This document shows positions 45,290 through 53,763 of a DNA stretch of 64,000 nucleotides, piece after piece. A model generated the notes under the pieces. It ran no database searches. It saw only the letters and a list, made by a program, of their open reading frames with translations, and was not told where the DNA came from. The DNA lies in contig CCNC01000091.1 of assembly GCA_000824845.1 (NCBI GenBank), positions 186,001-250,000 of the forward strand, given 5' to 3'. Both the position numbers and the translations under genes were made by a program. Each line of letters opens with the position of its first letter. Within the stretch, counting starts at the first letter, position 1. Source of the stretch: Mesorhizobium sp. ORS 3359 (GTDB lineage Bacteria; Pseudomonadota; Alphaproteobacteria; Rhizobiales; Rhizobiaceae).

Positions 45290-45697
45290 ATGACGGCGCC
45301 TGGCGATTTGATGCAGGCCTTGTTCCTGAGGCTGAAGACCGATGCGTCGCTGTCGGCGCTGCTTGGCGGCGCCGGCCTGCTCGAGCAGGCGAGCGACAGA
45401 GCCGCCTTTCCGAACGTAACTTTCGGCCGCACCAGCGCCTTCGACCTCGAGACCGGCGCCGACAACGACAATGACCAGTTGGTCACCTTGCATATCTGGT
45501 CGAAAGCTCAAGGCGAGGCCGAGACACGCCTCATCATGGACAGCATCAGGGCGCGGCTCGACGGCGCGGCATTTTCGATCGGTTCGCGCGGCCAGACGCG
45601 CCTGTCGCTGGAATTCGCCGAGGCTCGCTATGACGAGGATCTGGCCGTCCATCATGGATTGCTGCGCTTCCGCGCGCTGACGCAGGAAGCCGCCTGA
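45290..45697 (+). CDS. DUF3168 protein (phage/GTA tail-type), orphan
   Basis: A 135-residue protein with the DUF3168 pattern: LMQALFLRLKTDASLSALLGG, a central VTFGRTSAFDLETGADNDNDQLVTLHIWSK region and RLSLEFAEARYDEDLAVHHGLLRFRAL. Members are tail-terminator-like proteins of tailed phages and of gene transfer agents (GTA) of alphaproteobacteria. No other GTA or phage gene lies within this window, so it is either a GTA-like element split off from its cluster or a domesticated single gene. The start ATG at 45290 has GGACGG just upstream. Confidence 0.8.
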   Translation: MTAPGDLMQALFLRLKTDASLSALLGGAGLLEQASDRAAFPNVTFGRTSAFDLETGADNDNDQLVTLHIWSKAQGEAETRLIMDSIRARLDGAAFSIGSRGQTRLSLEFAEARYDEDLAVHHGLLRFRALTQEAA

Positions 45698-45808
45698 GAG
45701 GCTGCGCCAATACATGTCGCCCAGGAGTAAAGCGGTGGCTCCGAAATATTCATCAAAACAACGGCTTAAGCCCGCCGTTTGAATCGGTTTCACGCGAAGT
45801 GCCTTGGC

Positions 45809-46195
45809 CTACAGCTGCGCTTGGATGGCGGCCTTGTCGATGACCGACCAGACTTCGCGAATCCGCCCGTCATGGAACTCGTAAAAGACGTTCTCGGCGA
45901 AGGAAACCCGCTTGCCGTGGACAGGCAGGCCGAACAGCACGCCCTTGGGCCGGCAGTCGAAATGCAGGCGCGCCGCCACACGTGGCGGCTCCGATACCAG
46001 AAGCTCGATGTTGAAGCGCAGGTCGGGAATAGCCTCGAAATCGCCCTCCAGCATGCGCCGATAGCCCGAAAGCCCGATCGTCTCGCCATTATACTGCACC
46101 TCCTCGCCGACGAAGCGGCCGAGATTGTCCCAATCCTGCTCGTTCAGGCAGGCGATGTAGCCCCGATAGAGACCGGCAATATCCTCCCGGGTCAT
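45809..46195 (-). CDS. SnoaL-like ester cyclase / NTF2-fold protein
   Basis: A 128-residue single-domain protein of the SnoaL/NTF2-like superfamily: DIAGLYRGYIACLNEQDWDNL, LSGYRRMLEGDFEAIPDLRFNI, RVAARLHFDCRP and the C-terminal FYEFHDGRIREVWSVIDKAAI. The family includes polyketide cyclases and small hydrolases or isomerases; active-site residues are not conserved enough to choose. No signal peptide. Stands alone, facing the FeuN-like gene in divergent orientation. Confidence 0.85.
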   Translation of the reverse strand: MTREDIAGLYRGYIACLNEQDWDNLGRFVGEEVQYNGETIGLSGYRRMLEGDFEAIPDLRFNIELLVSEPPRVAARLHFDCRPKGVLFGLPVHGKRVSFAENVFYEFHDGRIREVWSVIDKAAIQAQL

Positions 46196-46352
46196 AACAT
46201 GCTCCTATGGTCGTCTGGCGTTTCTACACAAGCTAGCGCGGTGCGCGGTGAAGGCACGGCAAAAAGCGTAGCGGATCAAGTGCTTTTCCGGCTATGAATT
46301 GAGCCTTGGCGCCGCCACGCGCGCAGGGGGAATGGCGGGCATGATTTTCGAT

Positions 46353-46376
46353 CGTTCACCGTTCATTTCACGTTCA
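46353..46376 (+). promoter_or_regulatory. Three CGTTCA direct repeats upstream of the FeuN-like gene
   Basis: CGTTCA occurs at 46353-46358, 46360-46365 and 46371-46376, the last two 11 bases apart, one helical turn. Tandem half-sites at 10-11-base spacing are typical of OmpR/PhoB-type regulators, so FeuP itself is a candidate. The repeats are about 26-49 bases before the ATG at 46402. Confidence 0.4.
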
Positions 46377-46401
46377 GCCCATATGCGTTAGAACCGTGAT
46401 C

Positions 46402-46701
46402 ATGAGAAACCTTGGCTCACATCTCCGCAAAGCAGTGCTGGCGCTTGCCGCGGCCGGGCTTCTTGCGTCGCAGGCGATCGCCCTGCCGGTCATCGAGCCG
46501 TCGGCCGATCCGCCGGTGGTGCTCGCTGCCGGCGATTGCTACGCCATCGGCCAGCAGGTCGCCGCGCAGAATGGAGGCACGCTCGCCAAGGCGTCGCAGT
46601 CGACGCGGGGCGGTCAGCAGGTCTGCGTCATCGTCGTGCTCGTCCCAGGCAAGGACGGCCAACGGCCGCGCCGCTCGGAAATCGTGGTCCCGATGGGCTG
46701 A
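46402..46701 (+). CDS. Small periplasmic protein, FeuN-like
   Basis: A 99-residue exported protein with a signal peptide (residues 1-27, ending SQAIA-LP). The mature part resembles a small PepSY-type fold: CYAIGQQVAAQNGGTLAKA, then QQVCVIVVLVPGKDGQRPRRSEIVV. In Sinorhizobium meliloti feuN encodes a small periplasmic inhibitor of the FeuP/FeuQ system and adjoins feuP. Position, size and export signal fit this; sequence identity was not measured. ATG at 46402; a GTG at 46396 is an alternative. It precedes feuP by 64 bases. Confidence 0.65.
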   Translation: MRNLGSHLRKAVLALAAAGLLASQAIALPVIEPSADPPVVLAAGDCYAIGQQVAAQNGGTLAKASQSTRGGQQVCVIVVLVPGKDGQRPRRSEIVVPMG

Positions 46702-46765
46702 CCCCTCTCGTTTCCCAGGCCAGCGGAATCGGCCTATACGTCTATCCAGCAACAGGCTTCAACCC

Positions 46766-47431
46766 ATGCGCGTGCTCGTCGTCGAGGATGACAAGGATCT
46801 CAACCGGCAACTGGCCGATGCGCTGGTCGATGCCGGCTATGTCGTCGACCGGGCCTATGACGGCGAGGAGGGCCATTTCCTCGGCGATACCGAGCCTTAC
46901 GATGCCGTGGTCCTCGACATCGGCCTGCCGCAGATGGATGGCATCAGCGTCGTCGAGCGCTGGCGCCGCGGCGGCCGCAAGATGCCGGTGCTGATCCTCA
47001 CAGCCCGCGACCGCTGGAGCGACAAGGTCGCCGGCATCGACGCCGGTGCCGATGACTATGTCACCAAGCCCTTCCACATCGAGGAGGTGCTGGCCCGAGT
47101 GCGGGCCCTGATCCGCCGTGCGGCCGGCCATGCATCGTCGGAGCTCACCTGCGGGCCGCTGCGCCTCGACACCAAGGCATCCAAGGCCGATGTCAATGGC
47201 GTGCCGCTGAAGCTCACCTCGCACGAGTTCCGGCTGCTCGCCTATCTGATGCACCATATGGGCGAGGTGGTGTCGCGCACGGAGCTGGTCGAGCATCTCT
47301 ACGACCAGGATTTCGACCGCGATTCCAACACCATCGAGGTGTTTGTCGGCAGGCTTCGCAAGAAGATGGGCATCGACATGATCGAAACCGTGCGTGGCAT
47401 GGGCTATCGCATGCGAGAGCCGGAGGCGTGA
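46766..47431 (+). CDS. feuP: Response regulator FeuP (OmpR/PhoB family)
   Basis: A 221-residue DNA-binding response regulator. Receiver domain with phospho-acceptor Asp51 in AVVLDIGLPQMDG and the Lys in YVTKPFHIEEVL; winged-helix OmpR domain with KLTSHEFRLLAYLMHHMGEVVS and IEVFVGRLRKKMG. Long stretches (GEEGHFLGDTEPYDA, ARDRWSDKVAGIDAGADD) match FeuP of Sinorhizobium as known to me. FeuP controls cyclic glucan export (ndvA) and is needed for symbiosis in that genus. Followed after 22 bases by feuQ. Confidence 0.9.
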   Translation: MRVLVVEDDKDLNRQLADALVDAGYVVDRAYDGEEGHFLGDTEPYDAVVLDIGLPQMDGISVVERWRRGGRKMPVLILTARDRWSDKVAGIDAGADDYVTKPFHIEEVLARVRALIRRAAGHASSELTCGPLRLDTKASKADVNGVPLKLTSHEFRLLAYLMHHMGEVVSRTELVEHLYDQDFDRDSNTIEVFVGRLRKKMGIDMIETVRGMGYRMREPEA

Positions 47432-47453
47432 CGCGGAACCGCTGAAGCCAGCG

Positions 47454-48842
47454 ATGGGAGGATGGATTTCAAGGCTGCGGCTCTGGCCGCGCTCGCTGAC
47501 CTTTCGCGTCATCGCTTTCTCGACCATCTGGGCGATCCTGACGCTGGTCGTCATCTTCACCCTCATCACCACGCTTTACCGCCAGGCCAGCGAGCGCGGC
47601 TTCGACAGCCTGCTCTCGGCGCATCTGTTCAACCTGATCGGCTCCGTCGGCATTTCCGACAACGGCGCGCTGACCGGGGCGCCCGATCTTGGCGACCTGC
47701 GCTTTTCCGAGCCGAATTCCGGCTGGTACTGGTCGGTGGAGCCTGCCTCCGAAGGCGTGCATGGCGAAATCCATTCCTCCTCGATGACGACCTCGCTCCT
47801 GTCGCCGAGCGTCGCGGAGGTCCCGTTCAACGCGAACTTCCAGCGCAGCTATTCGATGGAAGGCATCAAGGGCGAGCAGCTCGAAGTATTCGAGAGCGAG
47901 TTCGTGCTGGACGCCAAGAACCGCGCCGCCCGCTTCCGCGTCATGGGCAACCACAGTGAGCTCGAGCAGGAGATCGCGAGCTTCCAGCGCCGCCTGCTCA
48001 CCTATCTCTCGCTGTTCGGCGTCGGCATGATCGCCATCAACGCCATCGCCATCCTGTTGGGTCTCCAGCCATTGCGCCGGGTCCGCAACGCGCTCGCCAT
48101 GGTGCGCGAAGGCACCGCCCAGCGCCTCGACGGCAGCTTCCCGGCCGAGATCGAGCCGCTGGCCAACGAGACCAACGCCCTGATCGAGAACAACCGGCGC
48201 ATCGTCGAGCGCTCGCGCACCCAGGTCGGCAATCTCGCCCATTCGCTGAAGACGCCTCTAGCCGTGCTGATCAATGAAGGCCGAGCGCTGGGCGGCGCCA
48301 AGGGCCAGCTGATCGCCGACCAGGCCGCTTCCATGCAGAAGCAGGTCGATCATTACCTGCAGCGCGCCCGCGTCGCCGCGCAGCGCGACAGTGTCGTCTT
48401 CCGCACGCCGGTTTCGCCGCTGGTTGAGCGCATGGTGCGCGTTCTGGGCAAGCTCAACCCGCAAACGCGGCTGACGCTGTCCCTGCCGCCGGCCGAGATC
48501 GTCTTTGCGGGCGAGCGCGAGGATCTCGAGGAACTGCTCGGCAATCTGCTCGACAATGCGATGAAATGGGCAAAGAGCGCTGTTGCCGTGACGATCGCCA
48601 CTATTTCGGGAAGCGGCAACCTGTTTGAAATCGTTATAGAGGATGACGGTCCGGGCATTCCCGAGGAGAGCGCGCGAGAGGTGTTGAAGCGTGGCAAGAG
48701 ACTGGACGAGACGAAGCCGGGAACAGGGCTTGGCCTTGCCATTGTCGCCGACCTCGTCAACGAGTATGGAGGCTCGCTGGCGCTGGAACGGTCGGGCATG
48801 GGCGGCTTGAGGGCGGTGGTGAGATTGCGGAGCCTTCAATGA
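47454..48842 (+). CDS. feuQ: Sensor histidine kinase FeuQ
   Basis: A 462-residue membrane kinase. Two membrane segments (about 22-44 and 182-204) flank a periplasmic sensor of about 135 residues. HAMP, HisKA with His263 in NLAHSLKTPLAVLINE, and HATPase_c with LLGNLLDNAMKWAK, EDDGPGIP and KPGTGLGLAIV. The NLAHSLKTPLA context groups it with PhoQ/FeuQ/ChvG-type kinases. ATG at 47454 chosen by its position just before the first membrane segment. Partner of FeuP; FeuN-like protein is the likely periplasmic modulator. Confidence 0.88.
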   Translation: MGGWISRLRLWPRSLTFRVIAFSTIWAILTLVVIFTLITTLYRQASERGFDSLLSAHLFNLIGSVGISDNGALTGAPDLGDLRFSEPNSGWYWSVEPASEGVHGEIHSSSMTTSLLSPSVAEVPFNANFQRSYSMEGIKGEQLEVFESEFVLDAKNRAARFRVMGNHSELEQEIASFQRRLLTYLSLFGVGMIAINAIAILLGLQPLRRVRNALAMVREGTAQRLDGSFPAEIEPLANETNALIENNRRIVERSRTQVGNLAHSLKTPLAVLINEGRALGGAKGQLIADQAASMQKQVDHYLQRARVAAQRDSVVFRTPVSPLVERMVRVLGKLNPQTRLTLSLPPAEIVFAGEREDLEELLGNLLDNAMKWAKSAVAVTIATISGSGNLFEIVIEDDGPGIPEESAREVLKRGKRLDETKPGTGLGLAIVADLVNEYGGSLALERSGMGGLRAVVRLRSLQ

Positions 48843-49005
48843 TGTTTTTTATCGATTTGCGAGCAGGGGCTGGCGGCCAAATTTCCGACAAATATCAACA
48901 CTATGGCCAGGATGCTTCCCTGATGGCGCGGTCGCCTAACCATCTCTCTCAAGAAGTCCATTTCGCTCAAGAAGCTCATCCCGCTCAAGAGAACCGGTTG
49001 TTGGC

Positions 49006-49443
49006 ATGAAGATCCGCGTCGCGCTCGTTTCCGCCCTGCTCGCCGTTTCCGGCTGCACGACACTCGGCAGGGGCGGTCCAACCTCTCCGGTCACGCCTGT
49101 TTCGACGCCGCCCGCCGGCGGCAAGGTGTCGACCAGCATCGTCTCGGCGATGAATGGCGGGCTTATCGGTGGGTCGATCGGCTCGGGCCTGAGCGACGCC
49201 GAAAAGCGCAAGGGGTTGGAGGCGGAGTACAAGGCGCTGGAGTACAACACCAGCGGCCAGAAGGTGACTTGGAAGGGCGACAACGCCTCCCATTATGGCG
49301 AGGTCGTCGCGGCCCAGCCTTATCGGGTCGGCTCCCAGGATTGCCGCCAGTACACCCACACCGTCTTCACCGGCGGCGCGGGCGTCACCGCGCGCGGCAC
49401 CGCCTGCCGCAACGCCGACGGCAGCTGGACGCCGCTGACCTGA
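49006..49443 (+). CDS. 17-kDa surface antigen-type lipoprotein
   Basis: A 145-residue lipoprotein: signal with lipobox AVSGC (Cys17), a Pro-rich linker, and the glycine-rich segment NGGLIGGSIGSGLSDAEKRK typical of RT0821/Lpp0805 and 17-kDa antigens. The C-terminal part (YGEVVAAQPYRVGSQDCRQYTHTV...) has the surface-antigen RT0821 pattern, with two cysteines. It is an outer-membrane lipoprotein; role unknown. Stands alone between feuQ and the ccm operon. Confidence 0.85.
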   Translation: MKIRVALVSALLAVSGCTTLGRGGPTSPVTPVSTPPAGGKVSTSIVSAMNGGLIGGSIGSGLSDAEKRKGLEAEYKALEYNTSGQKVTWKGDNASHYGEVVAAQPYRVGSQDCRQYTHTVFTGGAGVTARGTACRNADGSWTPLT

Positions 49444-49551
49444 TAAATCGACCCAATTGATATACATCAAGGCCGGACAGAGCATCCGCCGTCAAAGCGT
49501 CGCAGTATGCTTGTGTTGGCAGGGCAGGGCTCTGCCTTTATTGGAAGAGCC

Positions 49552-50676
49552 ATGCTGTTCTGGGTCATAGCCGCAATCCTCACGCTGGGCGCCAGCCTGG
49601 CGGTGCTATTGCCGCTCACCGGCGGCATGAAGGGTGCATCGGCGCCTGGCGATCATGACCTCGAAGTCTATCGCGACCAGCTTTCCGAATTGGATCGCGA
49701 CGTAGCGCGCGGCCTGATACAGCCGGGCGAGGCCGAGGAGGCGCGCGCCGAGATCGGCCGCCGCATCCTGCGTCTCGGCGCGGCCGAGCGGCCGGCCTCC
49801 GCCAGCGCCTCCTCCTCCCGCGGCATCAGGTTGGTCGCCAGCCTGGCCGTGCTTGCTGTTCCGCTGCTGAGCTGGGGGTTGTACGGCGTGCTCGGCTCGC
49901 CAGATCTGCCTTCTCAGCCCTTGGCCGAACGTCTCGCCAAGAATCCCGCCGATTCCTCGGTCGACGAGCTGGTCGCACGCGCCGAAGCGCATCTCGCCGC
50001 CAATCCGTCGGACGGCAAGGGTTGGGACGTGCTGGCGCCGATCTATCTTCGCCTGCAGCGCTTTCCCGACGCGATAACCGCCTACCGTAACGCCATTCGC
50101 CTCGACGGCGACAGCGCGGTGCGCCAGGCTGGTCTCGGCGAGGCGATCGCCAGCGCTGCGGGCGGCATCGTTTCGGCCGATGCGCAAAACGCCTTCGAGG
50201 CGGCTCTCAAGCTCGATCCGGCCAATGCCAAGGCGAATTTCTACCTGGCCGTAGGCCTTGCCCAGGAAGGCAGGAAGGACGAGGCTGTCGCCGCCTGGCA
50301 AAAGATGCTCGGCCAGCTTCCGCTGGATTCGCCCTGGCGCAGCGCCGTCCAGCAGGCGCTTGCCGAGGCTGGCCCGCCAGCGGTCGCGGCGAGCGGGCCG
50401 GATGCCCAGCAGATGGAAGCCGCGCAGCAGATGTCGCCGCAGGACCGGCAGGCGATGATCGAAACGATGGTCGCGGGCCTCGACGACAAATTGAAGCAGA
50501 ATCCCCGTGATGAGGAAGGATGGATGCGCCTCATTCGTTCCTATGCCGTGCTCGGCAAGCCCGATCAGGCGCGCGAGGCGCTCGGCCGCGCTGTCGCCGC
50601 CTTTGGGGCCGACAGCGAGCAGGCCAAGAAGTTCACCGCCTTCGCCGCTTCCCTCGGCGTGACGGCGACGGAGTAA
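49552..50676 (+). CDS. ccmI: Cytochrome c biogenesis protein CcmI
   Basis: A 374-residue inner-membrane protein that presents apocytochrome to the heme ligation complex. Two membrane segments (about 3-22 and 93-115) precede a cytoplasmic-then-periplasmic TPR region ([24 protein letters not shown] and [23 protein letters not shown] repeats). The N-terminal [20 protein letters not shown] is the leucine-zipper-like CcmI motif. ATG at 49552 has GGAAG upstream and gives the first membrane segment; an extension to 49507 is unlikely. First of the ccmIEFH operon. Confidence 0.93.
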   Translation: MLFWVIAAILTLGASLAVLLPLTGGMKGASAPGDHDLEVYRDQLSELDRDVARGLIQPGEAEEARAEIGRRILRLGAAERPASASASSSRGIRLVASLAVLAVPLLSWGLYGVLGSPDLPSQPLAERLAKNPADSSVDELVARAEAHLAANPSDGKGWDVLAPIYLRLQRFPDAITAYRNAIRLDGDSAVRQAGLGEAIASAAGGIVSADAQNAFEAALKLDPANAKANFYLAVGLAQEGRKDEAVAAWQKMLGQLPLDSPWRSAVQQALAEAGPPAVAASGPDAQQMEAAQQMSPQDRQAMIETMVAGLDDKLKQNPRDEEGWMRLIRSYAVLGKPDQAREALGRAVAAFGADSEQAKKFTAFAASLGVTATE

Positions 50677-50679
50677 GAG

Positions 50680-51123
50680 ATGACGCGCAAGCAGAAGCGA
50701 CTGTCGGTGATCGTGGCGGGGTTGGCCTTCCTCGCCGCGGCCGCCGGACTCACCTTCTACGCGCTCGGCCAGAAAGCCTCCTATTTCTACATGCCGGCAG
50801 AGCTGGCAACGGCAAGCGTCCCGCCCGGACAGCGCATCCGCCTTGGCGGCCTCGTCGAGAACGGCACCGTCGTGCGCGGCAGCGGCGCAACCGTCGCCTT
50901 CTCGGTTACCGACACGCAGAAATCGGTCAAGGTGACCTATACCGGCATCCTGCCCGATCTCTTCCGCGAGGGTCAGGGCGTCATCACCGAGGGCGCTTTC
51001 GGTCCGGACGGGGTTTTCGTCGCCGACAGCGTCTTGGCCAAGCATGACGAGCGCTATATGCCGAAGGAAGTCGCCGATGGCCTGAAGGCCAAGGGCGTCT
51101 GGGTGGAAAGCAAGAGCCAATAA
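50680..51123 (+). CDS. ccmE: Cytochrome c-type biogenesis heme chaperone CcmE
   Basis: A 147-residue membrane-anchored periplasmic chaperone that carries heme covalently. Membrane anchor at residues about 10-30; beta-barrel with [19 protein letters not shown] and [18 protein letters not shown]. The heme-binding His122 lies in [12 protein letters not shown], with the conserved Tyr126 after it. It starts four bases after ccmI and its stop overlaps the ccmF start by one base (TAATG). Confidence 0.97.
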   Translation: MTRKQKRLSVIVAGLAFLAAAAGLTFYALGQKASYFYMPAELATASVPPGQRIRLGGLVENGTVVRGSGATVAFSVTDTQKSVKVTYTGILPDLFREGQGVITEGAFGPDGVFVADSVLAKHDERYMPKEVADGLKAKGVWVESKSQ

Positions 51124-53108
51124 TGGTTGAGACCGGACATTTCGCCCTCGTGCTCGCCTTCGCGCTGTCGCTGGTGCAGATGCTGGTGCCGCTGGTCGGC
51201 GCCCGCACCGGCAATCAGCGGCTGATGGCGGTCGGCGGCCCGGTCACCGTCACCGGCTTCGCGCTGACCGCGCTGTCCTTCACGGCCCTTGCAAGCGCCT
51301 ATGCCGGCTCGGATTTCTCGGTGGCGAACGTGTGGGAGAATTCCCATTCGCTGCAGCCGATGATCTACAAGATCACCGGCACCTGGGGAAACCACGAAGG
51401 CTCGATGCTGCTGTGGGTGCTGATCCTGACCTTCTTCGGCGCGCTCGTCGCCGTCTTCGGCAACAATCTGCCGGCGACGCTCAAGGCCAATGTGCTTGCC
51501 GTGCAAGGAATGATCGGCGCGGCCTTCTTCCTGTTCATCCTGACGACCTCCAACCCGTTCATCCGCCTCAATCCGGCGCCGGTCGAGGGGCGCGATCTAA
51601 ACCCGGTCCTGCAGGACCTCGGCCTCGCCATCCACCCGCCGCTGCTCTATCTCGGCTATGTCGGCTTCTCGGTCTGCTTTTCCTTCTCGGTCGCGGCGCT
51701 GATCGAAGGCCGCATCGACGCCTCATGGGCGCGCTGGGTGCGACCATGGACGCTGGTCGCCTGGATGTTCCTCACCGGCGGCATCGCCATGGGTTCCTAC
51801 TGGGCCTATTACGAGCTCGGCTGGGGCGGCTTCTGGTTCTGGGATCCGGTCGAGAACGCCTCATTCATGCCCTGGCTTGCCGGCACCGCGTTGCTCCATT
51901 CGGCCACCGTCATGGAGAAGCGCTCGGCGCTGAAGATCTGGACGCTGCTCTTGGCCATCCTCACCTTCTCGCTGTCGCTGCTCGGCACTTTCCTGGTGCG
52001 GTCGGGCGTGCTGACCTCCGTGCACGCCTTCGCCACCGACCCGGCGCGCGGCGTCTTCATCCTGTGCATCCTGACGCTGTTCATCGGCGGGTCGTTGGCG
52101 CTGTTTGCGCTGCGCGCCTCCAGCCTGACGGCCGGCGGTCTGTTCCACCCGATCTCGCGCGAGGGCGCGCTGGTCCTCAACAACCTCTTTCTCACCACCG
52201 CCACCGCGACGGTGCTGGTCGGCACGCTCTACCCGCTGGCGCTCGAAGCGCTAACCGGCGGCAAGATCTCGGTCGGCGCGCCCTTCTTCGACCTGACTTT
52301 CGGCCCACTGATGCTGCCGCTGCTGGCGATCGTGCCGTTCGGCCCGCTGCTCGCCTGGAAGCGCGGCGATGTGATTGCCGCCTCGCAGCGGCTGATGGCG
52401 GCCTTCGCGCTCGCGATTGCCGCGATGCTGGTCACCGGCCTGTTCATCGACGGCGGCTCGGTTTTTGCAGCACTTGGTGTCGGCCTCGCTGTCTGGCTCA
52501 TCGCCGGCGCGCTGACCGACCTTGCCGTCAAATCCGGCGCCGGCTCGGTGGCGCCGGCCGTTATGCTTCGCCGTTTCGCCGGCCTGCCGCGCTCGGTCTT
52601 TGGCACGGCGCTGGCCCATCTCGGCCTTGGGCTGACCTTGCTCGGCATCGTCGGCACGCTCTGCTTCGGCAGCGAAAAAATCCTCACCATGCGGCCCGGT
52701 GAGACGGTGGAACTCTCCGGCCACACGCTGCGCTTCGAAGGGCTTTTTCCCCAGAAGGGGCCGAACTTCACCGAAGATCGCGCCCGCTTCCTGCTGATCG
52801 GCGCAGACGGAAATGCCAATGGCGAGATTTCTTCGGCAAAACGCTTCTTTCAGGCCCGGCAGATGGCAACGACCGAGTCCGGCATCAGGACGCTCGGCTT
52901 GAGCCAGCTTTATCTATCGCTCGGCGACGAAGGTAATGACGGCTCCGTCGTCGTGCGCCTCTGGTGGAAACCGCTGGTGACGCTGATCTGGGGCGGCGCC
53001 CTGGTAATGATGGCGGGCGCGGCCATGTCGCTGGCCGACCGCCGCCTGCGCGTCGGCGCGCCCGCGAGGCGCCGCAAGCCGGCCGCCGCGTTGACGAGCC
53101 CGACATGA
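51123..53108 (+). CDS. ccmF: Heme lyase subunit CcmF
   Basis: A 661-residue multi-spanning inner-membrane protein that joins heme to apocytochrome c. The tryptophan-rich WWD signature is GWGGFWFWDPVENASFMPWL near residue 225-250, and conserved histidines occur in HEGSML, HPPLLYLGY and LLHSATVMEK. About 15 membrane segments. It overlaps ccmE and ccmH by one and four bases, showing translational coupling through the whole operon. Confidence 0.97.
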   Translation: MVETGHFALVLAFALSLVQMLVPLVGARTGNQRLMAVGGPVTVTGFALTALSFTALASAYAGSDFSVANVWENSHSLQPMIYKITGTWGNHEGSMLLWVLILTFFGALVAVFGNNLPATLKANVLAVQGMIGAAFFLFILTTSNPFIRLNPAPVEGRDLNPVLQDLGLAIHPPLLYLGYVGFSVCFSFSVAALIEGRIDASWARWVRPWTLVAWMFLTGGIAMGSYWAYYELGWGGFWFWDPVENASFMPWLAGTALLHSATVMEKRSALKIWTLLLAILTFSLSLLGTFLVRSGVLTSVHAFATDPARGVFILCILTLFIGGSLALFALRASSLTAGGLFHPISREGALVLNNLFLTTATATVLVGTLYPLALEALTGGKISVGAPFFDLTFGPLMLPLLAIVPFGPLLAWKRGDVIAASQRLMAAFALAIAAMLVTGLFIDGGSVFAALGVGLAVWLIAGALTDLAVKSGAGSVAPAVMLRRFAGLPRSVFGTALAHLGLGLTLLGIVGTLCFGSEKILTMRPGETVELSGHTLRFEGLFPQKGPNFTEDRARFLLIGADGNANGEISSAKRFFQARQMATTESGIRTLGLSQLYLSLGDEGNDGSVVVRLWWKPLVTLIWGGALVMMAGAAMSLADRRLRVGAPARRRKPAAALTSPT

Positions 53109-53569
53109 GGGCAAGGTTTTCGCTCGCCTCGCTGATCCTTCTGCTGGCCTTGGCGTTTACGGGCGCCGCGCAGGCGGTGAAGCCTGACGAAGTGCTGCAG
53201 GACCCGGCATTGGAGGCGAGGGCGCGTGCGCTCTCGGAAGGCCTGCGTTGCATGGTTTGCCAGAACCAGTCGATCGACGAATCCGACGCCGATCTGGCCC
53301 GCGACCTGCGCATCCTCGTGCGCCAGCGCCTCGTCGCCGGCGACACCGACCAGCAGGTGATGGATTACATCGTCTCGCGCTATGGCGAGTTCGTGCTCTT
53401 GAAGCCGCGCTTCAGCCTGCGCAACGCGCTTTTGTGGGGGACGCCGGTGCTCCTGCTCCTGGCCGGCGGCCTGTTCATCGTGCTCAGCGCCCGCTCGCGC
53501 CGCCCGACGTCGGACAGCGCTCTCAGCGCCGAGGAACAGGCGGCGCTGGACAAGATGCTAAGCGAATAG
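53105..53569 (+). CDS. ccmH: Cytochrome c biogenesis thiol oxidoreductase CcmH
   Basis: A 154-residue membrane-anchored thioredoxin-like protein that keeps the apocytochrome CxxCH cysteines reduced. Signal peptide (about 1-24), the redox motif LRCMVCQNQSI with Cys49 and Cys52, then a C-terminal membrane segment (about 106-124). ATG at 53105 overlaps the ccmF stop (ATGA). In rhizobia also called cycL. Last of the ccm operon. Confidence 0.95.
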   Translation: MRARFSLASLILLLALAFTGAAQAVKPDEVLQDPALEARARALSEGLRCMVCQNQSIDESDADLARDLRILVRQRLVAGDTDQQVMDYIVSRYGEFVLLKPRFSLRNALLWGTPVLLLLAGGLFIVLSARSRRPTSDSALSAEEQAALDKMLSE

Positions 53570-53763
53570 CGCCATCGCTGTGCTTGGCGATTGACTGCAA
53601 CCGCCTTCCGGCACGCCGCACGCTCGTGGTCCTCGTCGCCCATCCCCAACATTACAAAACTTTCATGTACCGGAAATGGCGCCGTAATGTGCGGCTCCCT
53701 AATTCTCTTGCCCGAGGATGCTTCGCCTGAGCGCATCCGCGTCGATAGAGGATAAGAAACCCC

